A stretch of 64,000 nt of DNA from Varroa destructor (taxonomy: Eukaryota; Arthropoda; Arachnida; Mesostigmata; Varroidae). Below, piece after piece: positions 13,901 to 25,069 of this stretch. The notes below the pieces were generated by a model that made no database searches, was not told the origin of the DNA, and saw nothing but the letters and a program-made list of their open reading frames with translations. The translations under genes and the position numbers were made by a program. Position 1 is the stretch's first letter; every line of letters begins with the position of its first letter. The stretch spans positions 20,195,540-20,259,539 of the forward strand of contig NW_019211459.1 of NCBI RefSeq assembly GCF_002443255.2. The letters run 5' to 3'.

Positions 13901-16900
13901 CGGCAAAAAAAAAAGGCTAATTATTTTTCTTCACGGCTTCTAGCTTATCTCTATCGTTTATCCAAACACGTGGTACATTGGTATTTCTAGTTAACAAAAA
14001 ACACGTACATCTGCGCCTGGCGCGGGTAACGAAAAATACATCATTTATTCAGTCCGTTCCTTCAAGATAGGACACTTATCAATGTTTGTTATTATTAAAT
14101 AAATAGTTCAACTCCGATTTATTCCGTTGGCTGCAGGGCAATTATTCTTTACTCCATCAAGTACTTCTTATAAGAAGTATTTATGCAAGTATATACCTGT
14201 TATGGACAAGGCAATTCTACCCTTGCAACAAATTAAAGAGTGCGTCTCAGAACGGTGGGTTCCCAAAGGATGTTGTTTTCTGGGTGAAAATTTTGTTCTC
14301 GTATTAACCAAAAGGCTCGTCACGCTTTGGAGAGATTCTTGTGGGAGGTGATGTTAAACAAACATTTCTTATTGAGGACTACATCACACACACGTATTTC
14401 GTCCTGTTTAAACTTGGGATCCAATTCCACATCGCACATAAATGACTCTACCCATGGGGACACGATGGTCAGCGATCCGATTACGAGACTATCTAAGAGG
14501 AAGGCTTGTTATCCATGGCAGTTTCCTTGTTTCCGAGATGTTCACCCTTATCCATTGAGAGCGTTCCTGCACCACCGCCAAATCCGTAGCCTTTGGGTCC
14601 GAACTTACGGCCGTAGCACTGCTTACAGAAGATGTCCCCACCATGATCCCCGACGTTCGTGGAGTCAAGCCTGGCGAGAAAAGTCAACAATGTCTCACTC
14701 AACGGCTTAGTCATTTAACAATTTCACCCTCAGTGGAAAAATTTACTTAAGTTATAAGGTAAGCAAAACAAATTTGAATAAATTAGAGACATGATTTTTG
14801 CCGACAAACCGAGCATCTCCAGTTCAAGGGTCTGTAAGGCATTTTGAACTATATCAGATGGTTCGTAAGACCTACTATGCAATAGAACAGCAAAATGGAG
14901 ACTTTCCGAGCAAGTACAAATCCTTTTTTGCGGCTTGAATAATACGTACAGATTATTCGTGTGTTCCCACTTTGTTTATATCATTCAGGGCACCATTTTA
15001 TAGTGGACTTACTTTTTATTGCAAAGTCCACACTTGAAGCACGACTTGTGGAACTTGGCACCTGCAGCCAACATTTCTTCGGCCGCATAGACATTCTTAG
15101 CGCATTTTGGACATTTGAACGTCTGTGTTGGTCCGAACGGCATGTTGTTTGTGGTCCTTTTGGCCTTTTGAGGGAGCCTGCCTCAACGAACGAGACTACT
15201 GCGGACGAGTCTAGAGCCCAGAGTGGTCCAAGTGGTCTTTCTGCGGTCTGTTTTTTGTTGGATGTGCCGGTTCTCCTACCTGCCGTTGACTATCACAGTA
15301 GCTTGTTTCTCTTTCGCGCCGCGAGGCCTGCCCTTCTTCCGGCTTCCTGATTTGGCATGCGGACCGGCTATTCATTTCTCATTGACTCCGACGGACTTGA
15401 TCTGGCGGACGCACAGGCGTAGCTGTTGCTGCTGCTGCTGATGCCAGCAACGTAGTGGTTCTCGTCGGTTTTTTCGGACATTCGGCCGGGTCAGATCTGA
15501 GAAATCGGAATGGAAAGAGGCCAGCCTGCTGAGCTGCTGGCCTGGTGCCCCATAACCCGCGCCGGCAACGGTTCTCCACGAATTCGGTACCCAGACGAGC
15601 GGCGGCAATAGTAAGCGTTCCTGTACGCGACAACCGACCGGTCCTGCCGTTGTCGCCGATGGCAGCCTCGCTTGCGGACCTGAACGCATCTAGTGGAAGA
15701 ATCAGTTTCTATTGCCATGGCTCTCTTTCTTTCTATAGCGAAAACAAGAAATCGCTATCTCCCGTAGTAAGCGAATAACTGTACCACTAATGGTAGGCGC
15801 TGTGGTGGTTGCATATGATGCAGCAGTAACGCGATGCCAACTGAAAGAACCCTGGAAGGGCTAAAAGCTTGCGTGCTGGCTCAGCAGCCGCAAATGCGTC
15901 GAAGGTGCATCGCTATTGTCATCGTTGTCACTCGATTCTAGCGCCGCTACCTTTGATTGTCGCGGTTATCTATCCGAAGCAGGTAGCCAGTATCGCCAAT
16001 AAGAATCTAGTCAGCAGTTAAGATTTTCGTGCCAAGTAATGCCAATGCGATAGGAAAATGCGCACAACTGGGTTTCTCCAGACAAGTCAACCATATTATC
16101 TAACTGGTTGAAATCCGTCTAGTTGGAAAAAAAATTCCGTAAACCGTTAGTCATACGCATATGTTTCTATATCATATTATGCTTTATTTATTTGGCCAAT
16201 ATGTTAATAAATCTTAATTGGTTTATAACATAGATTTTAAATTATATTTTTCATCTGGGTGCTGCCATCTGTATTCTTGTACTGTAAAAGAAGAAGAAGA
16301 AGAGAAATACGATCTCATTTGTATATTTTTCAATAATATCTACGATGAACTTTTCCAAAATTTAAATACAACCACTTTCATCTACACATACATATATACA
16401 GACATTTAGTCAGCGTTCAAATAATGGCCTGAACCTTTGACCAACTAAAATCATAAAAAAGCCTTCTCATACGTAGTGTAAATAAGACAGTATATGAAAT
16501 TATACGTCTAGATAAACGGCGTACAATGTAAAGTTTTGGTCGAGTTTTCCTCTTCGATTAATTCGCTTATTTAGATCCTTTATAGGCGGGTATTTTAAAA
16601 TCTGATGTAGTCGTTGTTGACGCCACCCCGAGGCTGCTACTCTGCTTCATCGTCAGCTGTTGTCATTAGCATAATAATGGCTATTACCGGTTAAAAGTAA
16701 ATCTCAATAGGCCAGATGGCCTGACTCGGCTATCTGGCCTTCTATAGCTCTATTCAGACATCCGATACCATGCTGACGAGCGTTAGTCAGTTGACCACAA
16801 AAGCGGCTATTGAAACCACAATTCGCAAGCGCTAAATTGTCATATTTTGCCAATACGTTCGACTCGATTTCGCGAACGCTTCATGATCGGATTGCTGAAA

Positions 16901-19900
16901 CAAAAACAGTCTAGGCGATGTAGGCTAAATAGACAGGCCCCTATCGTTAGGCCCTTTTGTATATGTAAGAACTGCTCAACGATACCTATTCATTGATATG
17001 TCGTTATACGCCTATATATATTTGTTTGGTGTCCATCTGGTTATGCAACAAATTGCGTTGAGAAATGAGAAACTGGCGATGTTGAGATGTAAAGGACTTA
17101 GGACTTACATTGTAGAAGTTTCGCCATGCATGAAATGTAAGTTTGCGAGTTTTTATCATACAAATGGTGTCCATCAAACCTGTTTAAAGTGCACTTAATG
17201 ATGTTAGGGAGATCTTAACGAAATGGAATATTTAGGGATAGTGCGGAACAATATCGAGGCATCTGCTCGTAATACAAGAAATAAGATACACATAGAAAAG
17301 CGAATACTTGCGTAACCGGATTGACTAAAGGGTATTTACATAAAATTGACCTAATTCCCTTCATAAAGCCAGTTATACGTTCTTGTATGATACTCAGATT
17401 AAACGACGGGGTAAACAGTATGTTAGCCGTTCTATAACCACTGCTCGTATTTTCAAATGAGTCCTTTGACTCATAGGGCTTGAAGAACCAGGGCATTTAG
17501 TGTTTCGATTTTTTGTCCGGTATTTAAGCCGTTAGGCATTGTTTATTGACGGAACACACCAGCACTTCTTAAAATTATTAAGACTCCCCCGTGCAGGTGT
17601 GATGAAGGGACCCAAAAGTTCCGTAATTTATATTCGAACCATAATTTTGCACACAGCTCTTTCTACATTTCGCAGAAATCTGTCTCGCGGACACTGTTAA
17701 CAAAACCAGCTTCACCTGACCAAGGTATTCTCTAGCCATCTTTCTCCTCGTTCTGCCTATCAAAGCACGTGTCTAGTTACATGCAGTAGTTCAAATCAGA
17801 AGGCGCGACGGGTTACAAACTATCGGCATTTTGTAACTCAACAGAACCAGTTAGCGCGACCTGACAAAAGACGGACTAACTAAAATAGGAATTTTTTCGA
17901 TTTCTCTGAAAACTAAAGCCAGTACGTAATGACGTCTCGCTGAAAGTTTTGTCCAAGATTAAGCAAGAAATGGTCTCATCACCTACTTTCAATTTTTAGG
18001 TATCCTAATTTGCACCATGAACAATTCGTCTTTAAAAATATTCGTTTATCTCTGGACTCAAAATCGAAGGTACCGAACTAGAAAATAATCGTGTACATTT
18101 TACTGTTTCAGCGGCATTAGCTTAAACTGTTCTTAAAATAACGCTAAATGTGCAGCTGTTTGCATAGATAAGGTATCGTTGTTCTATTCTGGCTATTGCT
18201 TAGGTAATTAAATATGAAAATTATACAAAAATTCAGATAGTGATCTGCTATAAAAGCTCAAATGTATAAGGCTCAAAAAGCCGCGGACAGTAACGCAGGT
18301 GCTAGTTGAAAAACACAAACGCAGCAGACTAAATTGATCCTATCATTTGTGCTTTTAGGTTTTACTATTAAAGGTGTTTTGAAACATATGATGTCCAATA
18401 ACAGTGATTACGGTAGTGGTGCCTTGTTTGCTTTACTTCGTTACAATTAATTATAACATTAGATCATTATTAAACATCTCGTGATCTGCGTGGCCTTTGT
18501 ATGGAGCCAGCTAATACTGACTCAACTAACATTGCACTTTTCATTTCAATCAACAGTGATCGGCCTTTATTTTTTATTTTTTACGTTAATTTCGACGATC
18601 TTCTCGAAGTTTCCTTTTTTTATTTGTAAATATGTCCAATTTACAGATTTATTTATCAAAAACCCAGGCAATTTATCAGTCTGTGCACAGAAGAATATAA
18701 ACATAAATCCCAACTTCGACACCTAGGAGTAAACGTACCAACGCCTATATCTCACCCTATGCGCCAAACGATATCACTGACATCGTGCATGGAATTGCTT
18801 CACAATAAAGCCTATTAATTTACTACTAACAAACAAGAAGTATTCGACGTCACTTCGGACTTTTAGATATTGTGGTCTGATTATTGCGTGTGATTTGTCT
18901 GGCGCGTCTCGCTGCCATGGGAGCGTGACGCGATCTTTCGAATCGTCCATAATGAGTTTTCTGTAAAACGTATCAGAACGAACGTTTATGGTTTCACCCA
19001 CGGTTCTAAGAAACCTGTATTCGTTCAATAAAACTTTGTAGCACAGTTTATTGACTAAAAATGCATTGTTTTCATTTGCAGCATAGCCAATTCGTTAGGA
19101 TGTGCCGCTATACTGCACAGGCTACTACTGATAAAAAAAAATTACATTTGATTCCACTCTTCACCTATCTCTGCTCGTCACAGTATCATCCAAGTAATTT
19201 CATCACACAGCTCCGTTTTTTCAATGAGATAGATACCTATATTATTCTTTATAATATCAGTTTCCTATACCTCTTACGATAAAGAACGATTGTAAACAAT
19301 CTACTTGTTTCATTTCTCTTTTTCCTTCGATCCCTGCGTTCTTTTACAGATTTCATCAACATCCACTTCGAGAGAGTATGATTGAGCCCGTGCCACCTGG
19401 CGTACGACGACCCCTTAGTCCCGGTGAGCGTCGGGAGTCTTTGCAAATGACTCCAGCAGTTCTTCGCCGGCTTCCCGTGACCCCAATGGACTCTATAGGG
19501 CTCACCCAGAGTGACCCCTGGAAAAGTGGTCTTCACTCGTCAACTGGAGCATCGGCTTATTTCTCTCGGAGACCTGTCTCGCCGGTAACACAAAACAATG
19601 CTAATACGAACAAAAGGTTTGTCCGGAAACTGACGTGTAGTTATTTGAACTGTCTTTCATAGCAATGCGTGTTTGATGTTCAGCAAAAGATAACCGCAGA
19701 TTTAAAAGTTTCGTCTGCATAATCAGTGAGTTTCACGGCCCACCAATGCATCATCCAAGCTGTAGTTGTTGTTGCTTCAGACGTAAACGATAGCATAACA
19801 ATACGTACGTCCAACGAAGCTGTCACGTGGAGAGTGCGGTTTTTACTGAATCACATTTCTTTCCGGGCTTTTAGTTTTGAACTTACACAGTGCAAAATAT

Positions 19901-20295
19901 AAATATCGTCGTTATTGCGGTCTTTAGCTATTAGGGATGGCCACTTTTGCCCGTATCATTACTTACCACGTTCTTACCATTCGAAGTTTTCCTTCATACA
20001 TATATGGATCTCGAGTGAATTTTAATATCTTATCACTTGTTACAGATGCGGTAGTCACGTAGATGAAATGGTGATGGGCCCAGGTCTCCGGGGATCGGAT
20101 ATGAGACGACAGTCGTTAGCCACAGATAGTCCAGGTGGCAGCTTGCACGATTACCGCGGAAATGGTAATCCACTTGCCAAATTTTTCATTAACCCCCTCG
20201 ATAGATCCCGGGGCCATGGCCACTCACACGCGCGCCATGGCAGCCGGTTCAGTGTTGCCGAACCACATTCGTACGGAGGACATCGCATCTATTAA
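4844..20295 (+). CDS. Large PTB-like adaptor protein, C-terminal ten exons (5' end not found)
   Basis: Ten exons join without a stop: 4844-4977, 7433-7816, 8158-8685, 8967-9232, 10278-10379, 11216-11432, 11603-11750, 11913-12250, 19350-19616 and 20046-20295. Total 2634 nt, 877 codons plus stop. Every junction has AG/GT sites and matching phase, which is strong evidence for one gene. The first two exons resemble the C-terminal half of an EPS8-type PTB domain: a hydrophobic strand [11 protein letters not shown], then HVHAYRCDS and a helix. After that come an acidic Asp-rich run, a His/Gln/Ser-rich stretch, and a conserved-looking block around [13 protein letters not shown] and [11 protein letters not shown]. 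The tail is rich in Pro, Arg, Ser and His and ends GGHRIY. This suggests a cytoplasmic scaffold, but I cannot name the family. The muscle LIM gene at 14.5 kb sits antisense in the eighth intron. The start of exon 5 is uncertain (10257 also keeps the frame). Confidence 0.75.
7433..7816 (+). CDS. Adaptor gene exon, end of PTB-like domain plus acidic run
   Basis: Continues [18 protein letters not shown], a typical C-terminal PTB helix, then [16 protein letters not shown] Gly/His/Pro-rich linker follows, then a strongly acidic run ([15 protein letters not shown]). The donor is GTATGT at 7817. A TTTG/CTTG repeat at about 7398-7424 serves as the pyrimidine tract of the acceptor. Confidence 0.8.
8158..8685 (+). 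CDS. Adaptor gene exon, His/Gln/Ser-rich stretch and [11 protein letters not shown] block
   Basis: The largest exon of the gene (528 nt). Its middle is low complexity in His, Gln and Ser. Its end carries [19 protein letters not shown], a predicted amphipathic helix, a Gly/Ala/Ser linker, then [20 protein letters not shown]. That last block looks less degenerate than its surroundings and may be a conserved peptide motif. Donor GTGTGC at 8686. Confidence 0.8.
8967..9232 (+). CDS. Adaptor gene exon
   Basis: Acceptor TTTCACAG before 8967; the leading A completes an Arg codon, giving [16 protein letters not shown] across the junction. The rest is charged, His-rich, then Ser/Pro-rich ([14 protein letters not shown]). 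Leaves phase 1 at the GTAAAT donor. Confidence 0.75.
10278..10379 (+). CDS. Adaptor gene exon (start uncertain)
   Basis: Encodes [20 protein letters not shown] and on to [11 protein letters not shown], a plausible amphipathic helical segment ending at GTAAGT. Incoming phase 1 allows the acceptor before 10278 (AAACAG) or before 10257 (GAAGAG); the second adds seven residues. The AG before 10321 would put a stop in frame and is excluded. Confidence 0.6.
11216..11432 (+). CDS. Adaptor gene exon
   Basis: Acceptor TTCTAG; the leading GC completes a Gly codon from the preceding exon. Encodes a Gly/Thr/Asp-rich segment ending [10 protein letters not shown], with donor GTAGGT. Ser followed by acidic residues is compatible with a casein-kinase-2-type site (inference). 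Confidence 0.75.
11603..11750 (+). CDS. Adaptor gene exon
   Basis: Only the acceptor before 11603 (GTTTAAG) keeps the frame from the previous phase-2 exon. The AGs nearer the body of the exon give stops or the wrong phase. Encodes [20 protein letters not shown] and then [18 protein letters not shown]. Donor GTAAGT, phase 0. Confidence 0.7.
11913..12250 (+). CDS. Adaptor gene exon
   Basis: Phase 0 acceptor ACTCCAG. Encodes a basic Ser/Pro-rich segment with [16 protein letters not shown] and a C-terminal LAQPPPRFG, possibly an SH3-type proline motif. Donor GTAAGT opens the 7.1 kb intron that hosts the LIM gene. Confidence 0.8.
12251..14492. other. Intronic sequence of the adaptor gene, left of the LIM gene
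   Basis: Contains no supported exon; short open frames at 12454-12789 and 13183-13501 lack motifs. The part next to 14493 presumably holds the LIM gene's 3' UTR. Confidence 0.5.
14493..14670 (-). CDS. Muscle LIM protein coding exon 2
   Basis: Acceptor TTCTCGCCAG on the minus strand, then [12 protein letters not shown], the second zinc module ([13 protein letters not shown]), the glycine box and a polar tail ending NKPSS and TAG. Confidence 0.92.
14493..15143 (-). CDS. Muscle LIM protein (single-LIM CSRP/Mlp60A type)
   Basis: Two coding exons, 15143-15013 and 14670-14493, give 102 residues starting [14 protein letters not shown]. One LIM domain has all eight zinc ligands correctly spaced: C11, C14, H32, C35, C38, C41, C59 and C62, with 17 residues between C14 and H32 and between C41 and C59. 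The CSRP-specific glycine-rich box follows ([16 protein letters not shown], about 64-79). One LIM and about 100 residues match the short insect Mlp60A form rather than vertebrate two-LIM CRPs. Family role: scaffold at the Z-disc and actin cytoskeleton, promoting myogenic differentiation. The whole gene lies antisense within a plus-strand intron of the adaptor gene. Splice phase across the intron is exact (AA plus G gives Lys). Identity is secure; which paralogue is less so. An alternative 3' exon giving a longer, two-LIM product cannot be excluded. Confidence 0.92.
15013..15143 (-). CDS. Muscle LIM protein coding exon 1
   Basis: ATG at 15143-15141, first zinc module of the LIM domain, donor GTAAGT immediately below 15013. 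It leaves phase 2. Confidence 0.92.
15200..15960 (-). promoter_or_regulatory. GC-richer region upstream of the LIM gene, likely promoter or 5' untranslated exon
   Basis: This stretch is clearly richer in GC and CpG than the flanks and lies just upstream of the LIM gene on its strand. Overlapping open frames occur on both strands, as expected from GC bias, and none is recognisable. A short CTG/CAG run lies at about 15423-15440. I infer promoter and 5' UTR from position and composition only. Confidence 0.4.
15961..19349. other. Intronic sequence of the adaptor gene, right of the LIM gene
   Basis: AT-rich, with no supported exon, RNA gene or intact mobile element. A short GGCCAGATGGCC palindrome lies near 16711. 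Confidence 0.5.
19350..19616 (+). CDS. Adaptor gene exon, proline/serine-rich
   Basis: Acceptor TTTTACAG; the leading A completes a Gly codon from the exon ending at 12250, so the frame is kept across the 7.1 kb intron. Encodes [20 protein letters not shown] and several Ser-Pro / Thr-Pro sites ([24 protein letters not shown]), which suggests proline-directed phosphorylation (inference). Confidence 0.8.
20046..20295 (+). CDS. Adaptor gene terminal exon
   Basis: Acceptor TGTTACAG. It encodes [14 protein letters not shown], then [29 protein letters not shown], a His/Arg-rich stretch and the C-terminus GGHRIY, followed by TAA. The RRQSLA sequence fits a basophilic kinase site. Confidence 0.82.
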
Positions 20296-21993
20296 AAGAT
20301 GCGCACACTGCAAAATGCGATAGCTATAACAAGTGATGTTATAGCATTTCAAGGTGATCATGTTTATAAGTCTCCTGCCATAAAAGCCCTTCTTGATAAT
20401 GCTCACATATATGACATGCAACGCAAAAATGAGCGTTACGCCTATATATATAGCATACTTTTTATAGGTATCTATATATCGACAAGAAGCGCGTAGTATA
20501 ACTTTTAAGCGAACTTCATCTATTTCTTTTGCACAAAATTGACAGAAGAAAGTCTTTAAGACCAGCAAATATTCGTTCGGCTTAGGCCGATACTTGCCCT
20601 GTTCAAGAGGACGCAGTCACTTGGATAACGGTTTACTCATCGATCGTGTCTCCCGATCGATCACCATCAAAATGCATCTGCGAAGCGCGAAAAAACAAAC
20701 GTCCTCTTTTGATGATATATTTAGGTGCACGACACTCCCATTTGCAAACAATGGAACAGTTTGAGTATCCTTATTTCAACAGGAGGATCGAGCTCTTCCT
20801 ATCCATTGGCACTTGTACAGCAAAACGCACTGATTGCTTTTTAGTGAACTACGCAATGAAGCATCCGAGAAAATTTCATAATTAGACGCCTTACCACAGG
20901 AATGTGATTGGATGAATTGTATCTGACATTTGGAATGGCCTAAACGGTTAGGAAATGAGACTTGTTCGGGCGCATTCCTATAATCGGTCGACGATGATGC
21001 TAGTTCTTTCCTGAAGAAGAGGTAGAGTCGAAAAGCTTTTCGTGAATTTGGTTTACATCAAAATTTAACTTACTCGGTTTAACTTGATTGACAAGGACTT
21101 CGTTGAGTCTTTATAATCTTACCGATTCGTATTTCAGATCGTCGAGATCGACAAAGGAAGGCGCGGCTAGAACAACTCGAATGACAAGATAAATAGCGTG
21201 CTTGATCAGGCGATGGCTAAATTTAGTTTTTATTTACAGTTATGAAAACTATTAATTGTCTAGCTGTTTGCCTTGATCCCGTTGTGCCCGTATCAACTCT
21301 CAACGCTATACAGGACATCTTACTTTTTACTATCTTCTTCTAGTAAACAGTTCCAACAAAAAACACTCGATCTTTCTGCTTGCAGTCCGTTCGAGTAGGA
21401 CTTAGCATAGCGAGATTATATCGAGTTATTGATACGTCTTTCGACCTTTTGCGTTTCCGAGACCTCTGTTAAGTAGACTACGAACTGCCAATACTGTAAT
21501 GACTAAAACGGGTGTGATCGATAATTGAGCTTAAATTAATGCGTGCCACCAAGTCGACGTCCATAACCTCGCCTGCTGTCGAGCATGCCCTGGGGAACGA
21601 ATTTAGATACTTGCGTACATGAACAGAAGTCTTATCGTCGATCAAGGAAATCTGAAATCTTCTTTTCTGTTTTATTTTGTCATCATTAATAGGTTTTTTG
21701 ATGTATTGTATGGGATGCAGTCAGTTCTCACTTGCAGTTTTTGCAGTGGAGAATCATATAATAGGGAATAACGTTCTCCATTCATTACGCAGTAGGAGCT
21801 GACATTTCGGTGAGGATCGATTTCGTAACGACTTGACTCATCGAAAGGAGTTAGGAGGATAACAGTTGTGGCAGGTTTTTTTTGGGGGCAACAGAATTGC
21901 GCTACACCACTAGCCGGGTTCCTTTCAAACCCTCGCCTATTTGTGCGACGCGCTTAGAGATTGTACATTATATTTTCACAATATAACTAGCTC

Positions 21994-21999
<6 letters not shown>

Positions 22000-22041
<42 letters not shown>
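22000..22041. repeat. (TA)n microsatellite, about 20 units
   Basis: An uninterrupted TA dinucleotide tract, directly readable. Confidence 0.95.
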
Positions 22042-22048
<7 letters not shown>

Positions 22049-23219
22049 TTTGTTTTGGTGGTCGACATATCCACAAGGACGATGTCGGGTCCACAAGCAT
22101 GTCCGCGCCATCCGTGTGCCCGATGCCTATCGCCTCGTTTAGCTCTTGCTTGCTGCAATGTACTATTATTTCCCGTTTTCCACCTTTTCTGCTATTGACA
22201 AGCCATTAAAATACACTGTCTGAATGTTAATAATGACTTCAACAAAAGTTAACAATAGCTAATAACAACAACGCTACTATTAATGTTAATGAATAATATT
22301 GAATCAAAAATTACTTGAATGTAAGGTGTGGGCGGCAAATACTGTAATATGTAATTGTTTCTCGTAAATAAATGGCGCGTTCTTGGGTCTTGGAATTATA
22401 GTTGCAAACCCGCGTTTTTTCTCTGCTACAACTCGTTATATAGGTAACGAATATATTTCACGATATTAGGTACATCTCAAAAGAATATAAAAAGGTAGGT
22501 GGCTTCTTTTCGCGCTGAAAAACATGGTACTCTGAAAATTTTTTAGGTAAATTTTATCTACTCTAAATGCCGTTAAGGTATACATCACAACGTAAAAAGG
22601 AGTTCCTATCATATTAACTTTTCACTGACGTAGCGCCGCCTTACCATTCATATCTGGTGTCTAGATATTTATATTTTTCAAGCACACTCAAAATTAAAAA
22701 AAAATATATACATATAGGCAGTTAAAAGTGGATGCGGCAGAATTTGAAATCAAGTAATTTTTAAGCTAGCAGGGCTGAAACCATGATACCTCAAGACGTG
22801 TTAGAGGTGCCCTTTTTAATTTTTTCTGCACACATGTCCCGGTATCTTGACAGCTTTTGGACAGTGATATCCCTACCACTCGTATTTTCATACGTAATTT
22901 CTCTATCTAAGGCTTATCAAAGTGATTCGATAATGGAGTGCGCTTGCCCATCGGTTGCCTTTTTTAGAACATGGAATACCCGGTAGTTACACGGATCTAG
23001 ATTGGGAAAGTTTGCAAGTTTTTTTTTTTCAATCCAAGGGTATAACCAAGAAATAGCGATGGCACTTGACGTTGTCGTCAAGTAACCAGGTTGCGCACTT
23101 TAGATTGCCGTATCAGCGGTCCATTGAAGGACTCGTTTCCGCGTTTTCAGTATTCAGGTTACAATCCTACAACATATTATATGTGAAATGCCAGTTTCAG
23201 CCGAGAGAGCGCTGAAACT

Positions 23220-23453
23220 TCAATTTTTACTTTCGTAGAAATCCCCCTGCATCGCGACCATGCGTCCTCGTCGTTCATATCTTGATATCTGGTTATCCCC
23301 TTGGTGCTCTTCAACACTTTGATCCCTGTTTTGGAAACGTTTGCGCCATTTACGTACTGTGCTTTCGCTTATGATTTTCTTGCCTGATGTCTTCAACAAT
23401 ATTTGGCGAATTTTCGTATTGCTGTGATTTTTGGGAAACAAAAATTTTATCAT
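23220..23453 (-). mobile_element. Mariner-type transposase N-terminal fragment
   Basis: The minus-strand frame reads FLFPKNHSNTKIRQILL, then SESTVRKWRKRFQNRDQSVE. This matches the HTH region of mariner transposases, where a W-x-K-R-F helix is followed by a G-x-x-S-V-E-D element. Only the N-terminal DNA-binding part remains; the catalytic region is missing and the frame ends early. It is a different subfamily from the plus-strand relic that begins about 190 bp away. Confidence 0.65.
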
Positions 23454-23645
23454 TGTGCATTAATTCTTAAGATTAAAAGAATTTTTTCTTTTGAACCAGT
23501 TTCTCCAAAAGTAAGTTCAATCGATTTTCATTTACAAGTTTGTAGAAGGAGTATCTACCAGCCGAGTGCTGTCGGTTCGCAGCGCATAACTTAAAGTTAT
23601 TCAACTTTAACGTCCATTGGATTTGCTTGTACCAGCATTCTACAT

Positions 23646-24480
23646 TGGGTTGTCGAAAAAGTACTGCAGTCTACAGATGTTCACAATGAGTCGACGTTAG
23701 ACTCAGTTGAAAGGCGGGATTTGACAGTAAGTGTGTTTAAGCTGTTCGGATACCTTTTCTTTGTACTTGAGGTAAAGTGTCTCCTAGATGAATAAAAGAT
23801 GCGTTATCAAAGATGGCTCTGTCGGGTTCCTTATCAAAATTGCAACGAAAAAAAGTGTCTCTTATGGAGGTCGACCAATTAGAAAAAGTTGATGAGATTA
23901 TTTCGAGAATAGAGCAAGGCCGATACGTTAGTAACCACTACATCGTTAATTAACTAAATATTCTGAAAGCGTTAAACCATTTGAGGAATGCAGGCTACAA
24001 AAAAGGCTCGGTATTTAGGTATCACACGAATTGACGTAAAAGTATTTAGTTCATCGGTCATCAACCATATGTTCATTTACACAACTTCATAGAAACGCAA
24101 CGAACTCAATGACTACGAGTGGTGAAAATTTCACAAACGATAAAAATTTACAAAAAAAAACAATATAGCTCCATAATCTGTGGCCAAGCCCAGACGGTCC
24201 TCAAAAAAGAGATAGGTTTGATGAAATTAGAAAGGGCATTAAAAATAGCATTTTGAGTTACTATCGTTTGGCAAAAAGATTATTCGGACCTCTACTATCT
24301 GCTTACAATACGCTATTAAGAAAAGTCGACCAAAATTAGTACAGAGGGAAGGCATCGTTTCCCATCAGAACAATGCCAGGCAACAAACACTATTCTCTGA
24401 AATATTCTCTGAGTATTCTCTGAAAAATCAGTCCAGTAAACGACAACCAAAATTAGCCCCGTTATGCCTTAAATAAGTTT
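23646..24480 (+). mobile_element. Degenerate mariner (irritans-like) element
   Basis: A sequence TTGGGTTGTCGAAAAAGT at 23646 resembles a mariner inverted terminal repeat. Downstream, broken frames give IEQGRYVSNHYIVN, ALNHLRNAGYKKGSV and HQNNARQQT. These correspond to the HTH linker, the N-L-x-K-A-G-Y-K-K block and the catalytic H-Q-D-N-A-R-P-H-T block of irritans-type mariners. In-frame stops and shifts, and Asp changed to Asn in the catalytic block, show that it is inactive. Confidence 0.75.
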
Positions 24481-24947
24481 TCCTGGCATCTCCAAAGCAG
24501 TTGCTTTTTTTTTAGTTGCCTATTGCTCAGCAAAACCAAAATTGTCATTTTGTCATTGCATGTGGGCTTTAAATGTTGCCCATATTTTCTTTTTTGCGAA
24601 ATATCTCTCCCGAGATATGAAAACAACTACTGATCGCTAAAACAGAGATCCACTAGATGCAATAGTGGTTCCGTTATAGATAATTAATACGAAACATTTC
24701 ATGCGCATTATAAAAATAGATGCGATAGCTATTTTTACCGTTCGAATTTGTCTGACCTTTTTATAACTGGATTACTTTCTTTAGCCTATTTCTTAGACCT
24801 TCTTGATTCCCGAACTGTTGCGGCTGATCAACTACAATACAACAAACAACGATGGATCCTAAATTTTGGCCGCTACCATAGCAAACATGCGTGATGCCAA
24901 TGGCAGCAATAGCTGCGACGCCTGTCCGAACATGTTACGGAGCATTT

Positions 24948-25069
24948 AAGGTTAATATTGAACGACTTAGGATTTCGATCTCTTTAGTAACAGTACCATA
25001 CATGAACTAAGGTTAATATTGAACGACTTAGGATTTCGATCTCTTTAGTAACAGTACCATACATGAACT
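24948..25069. repeat. Perfect tandem duplication, 61 bp x 2
   Basis: The 61-bp unit starting AAGGTTAATATTGAACG at 24948 is repeated without a difference from 25009. The identity implies a recent duplication or an assembly artefact. Confidence 0.95.
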
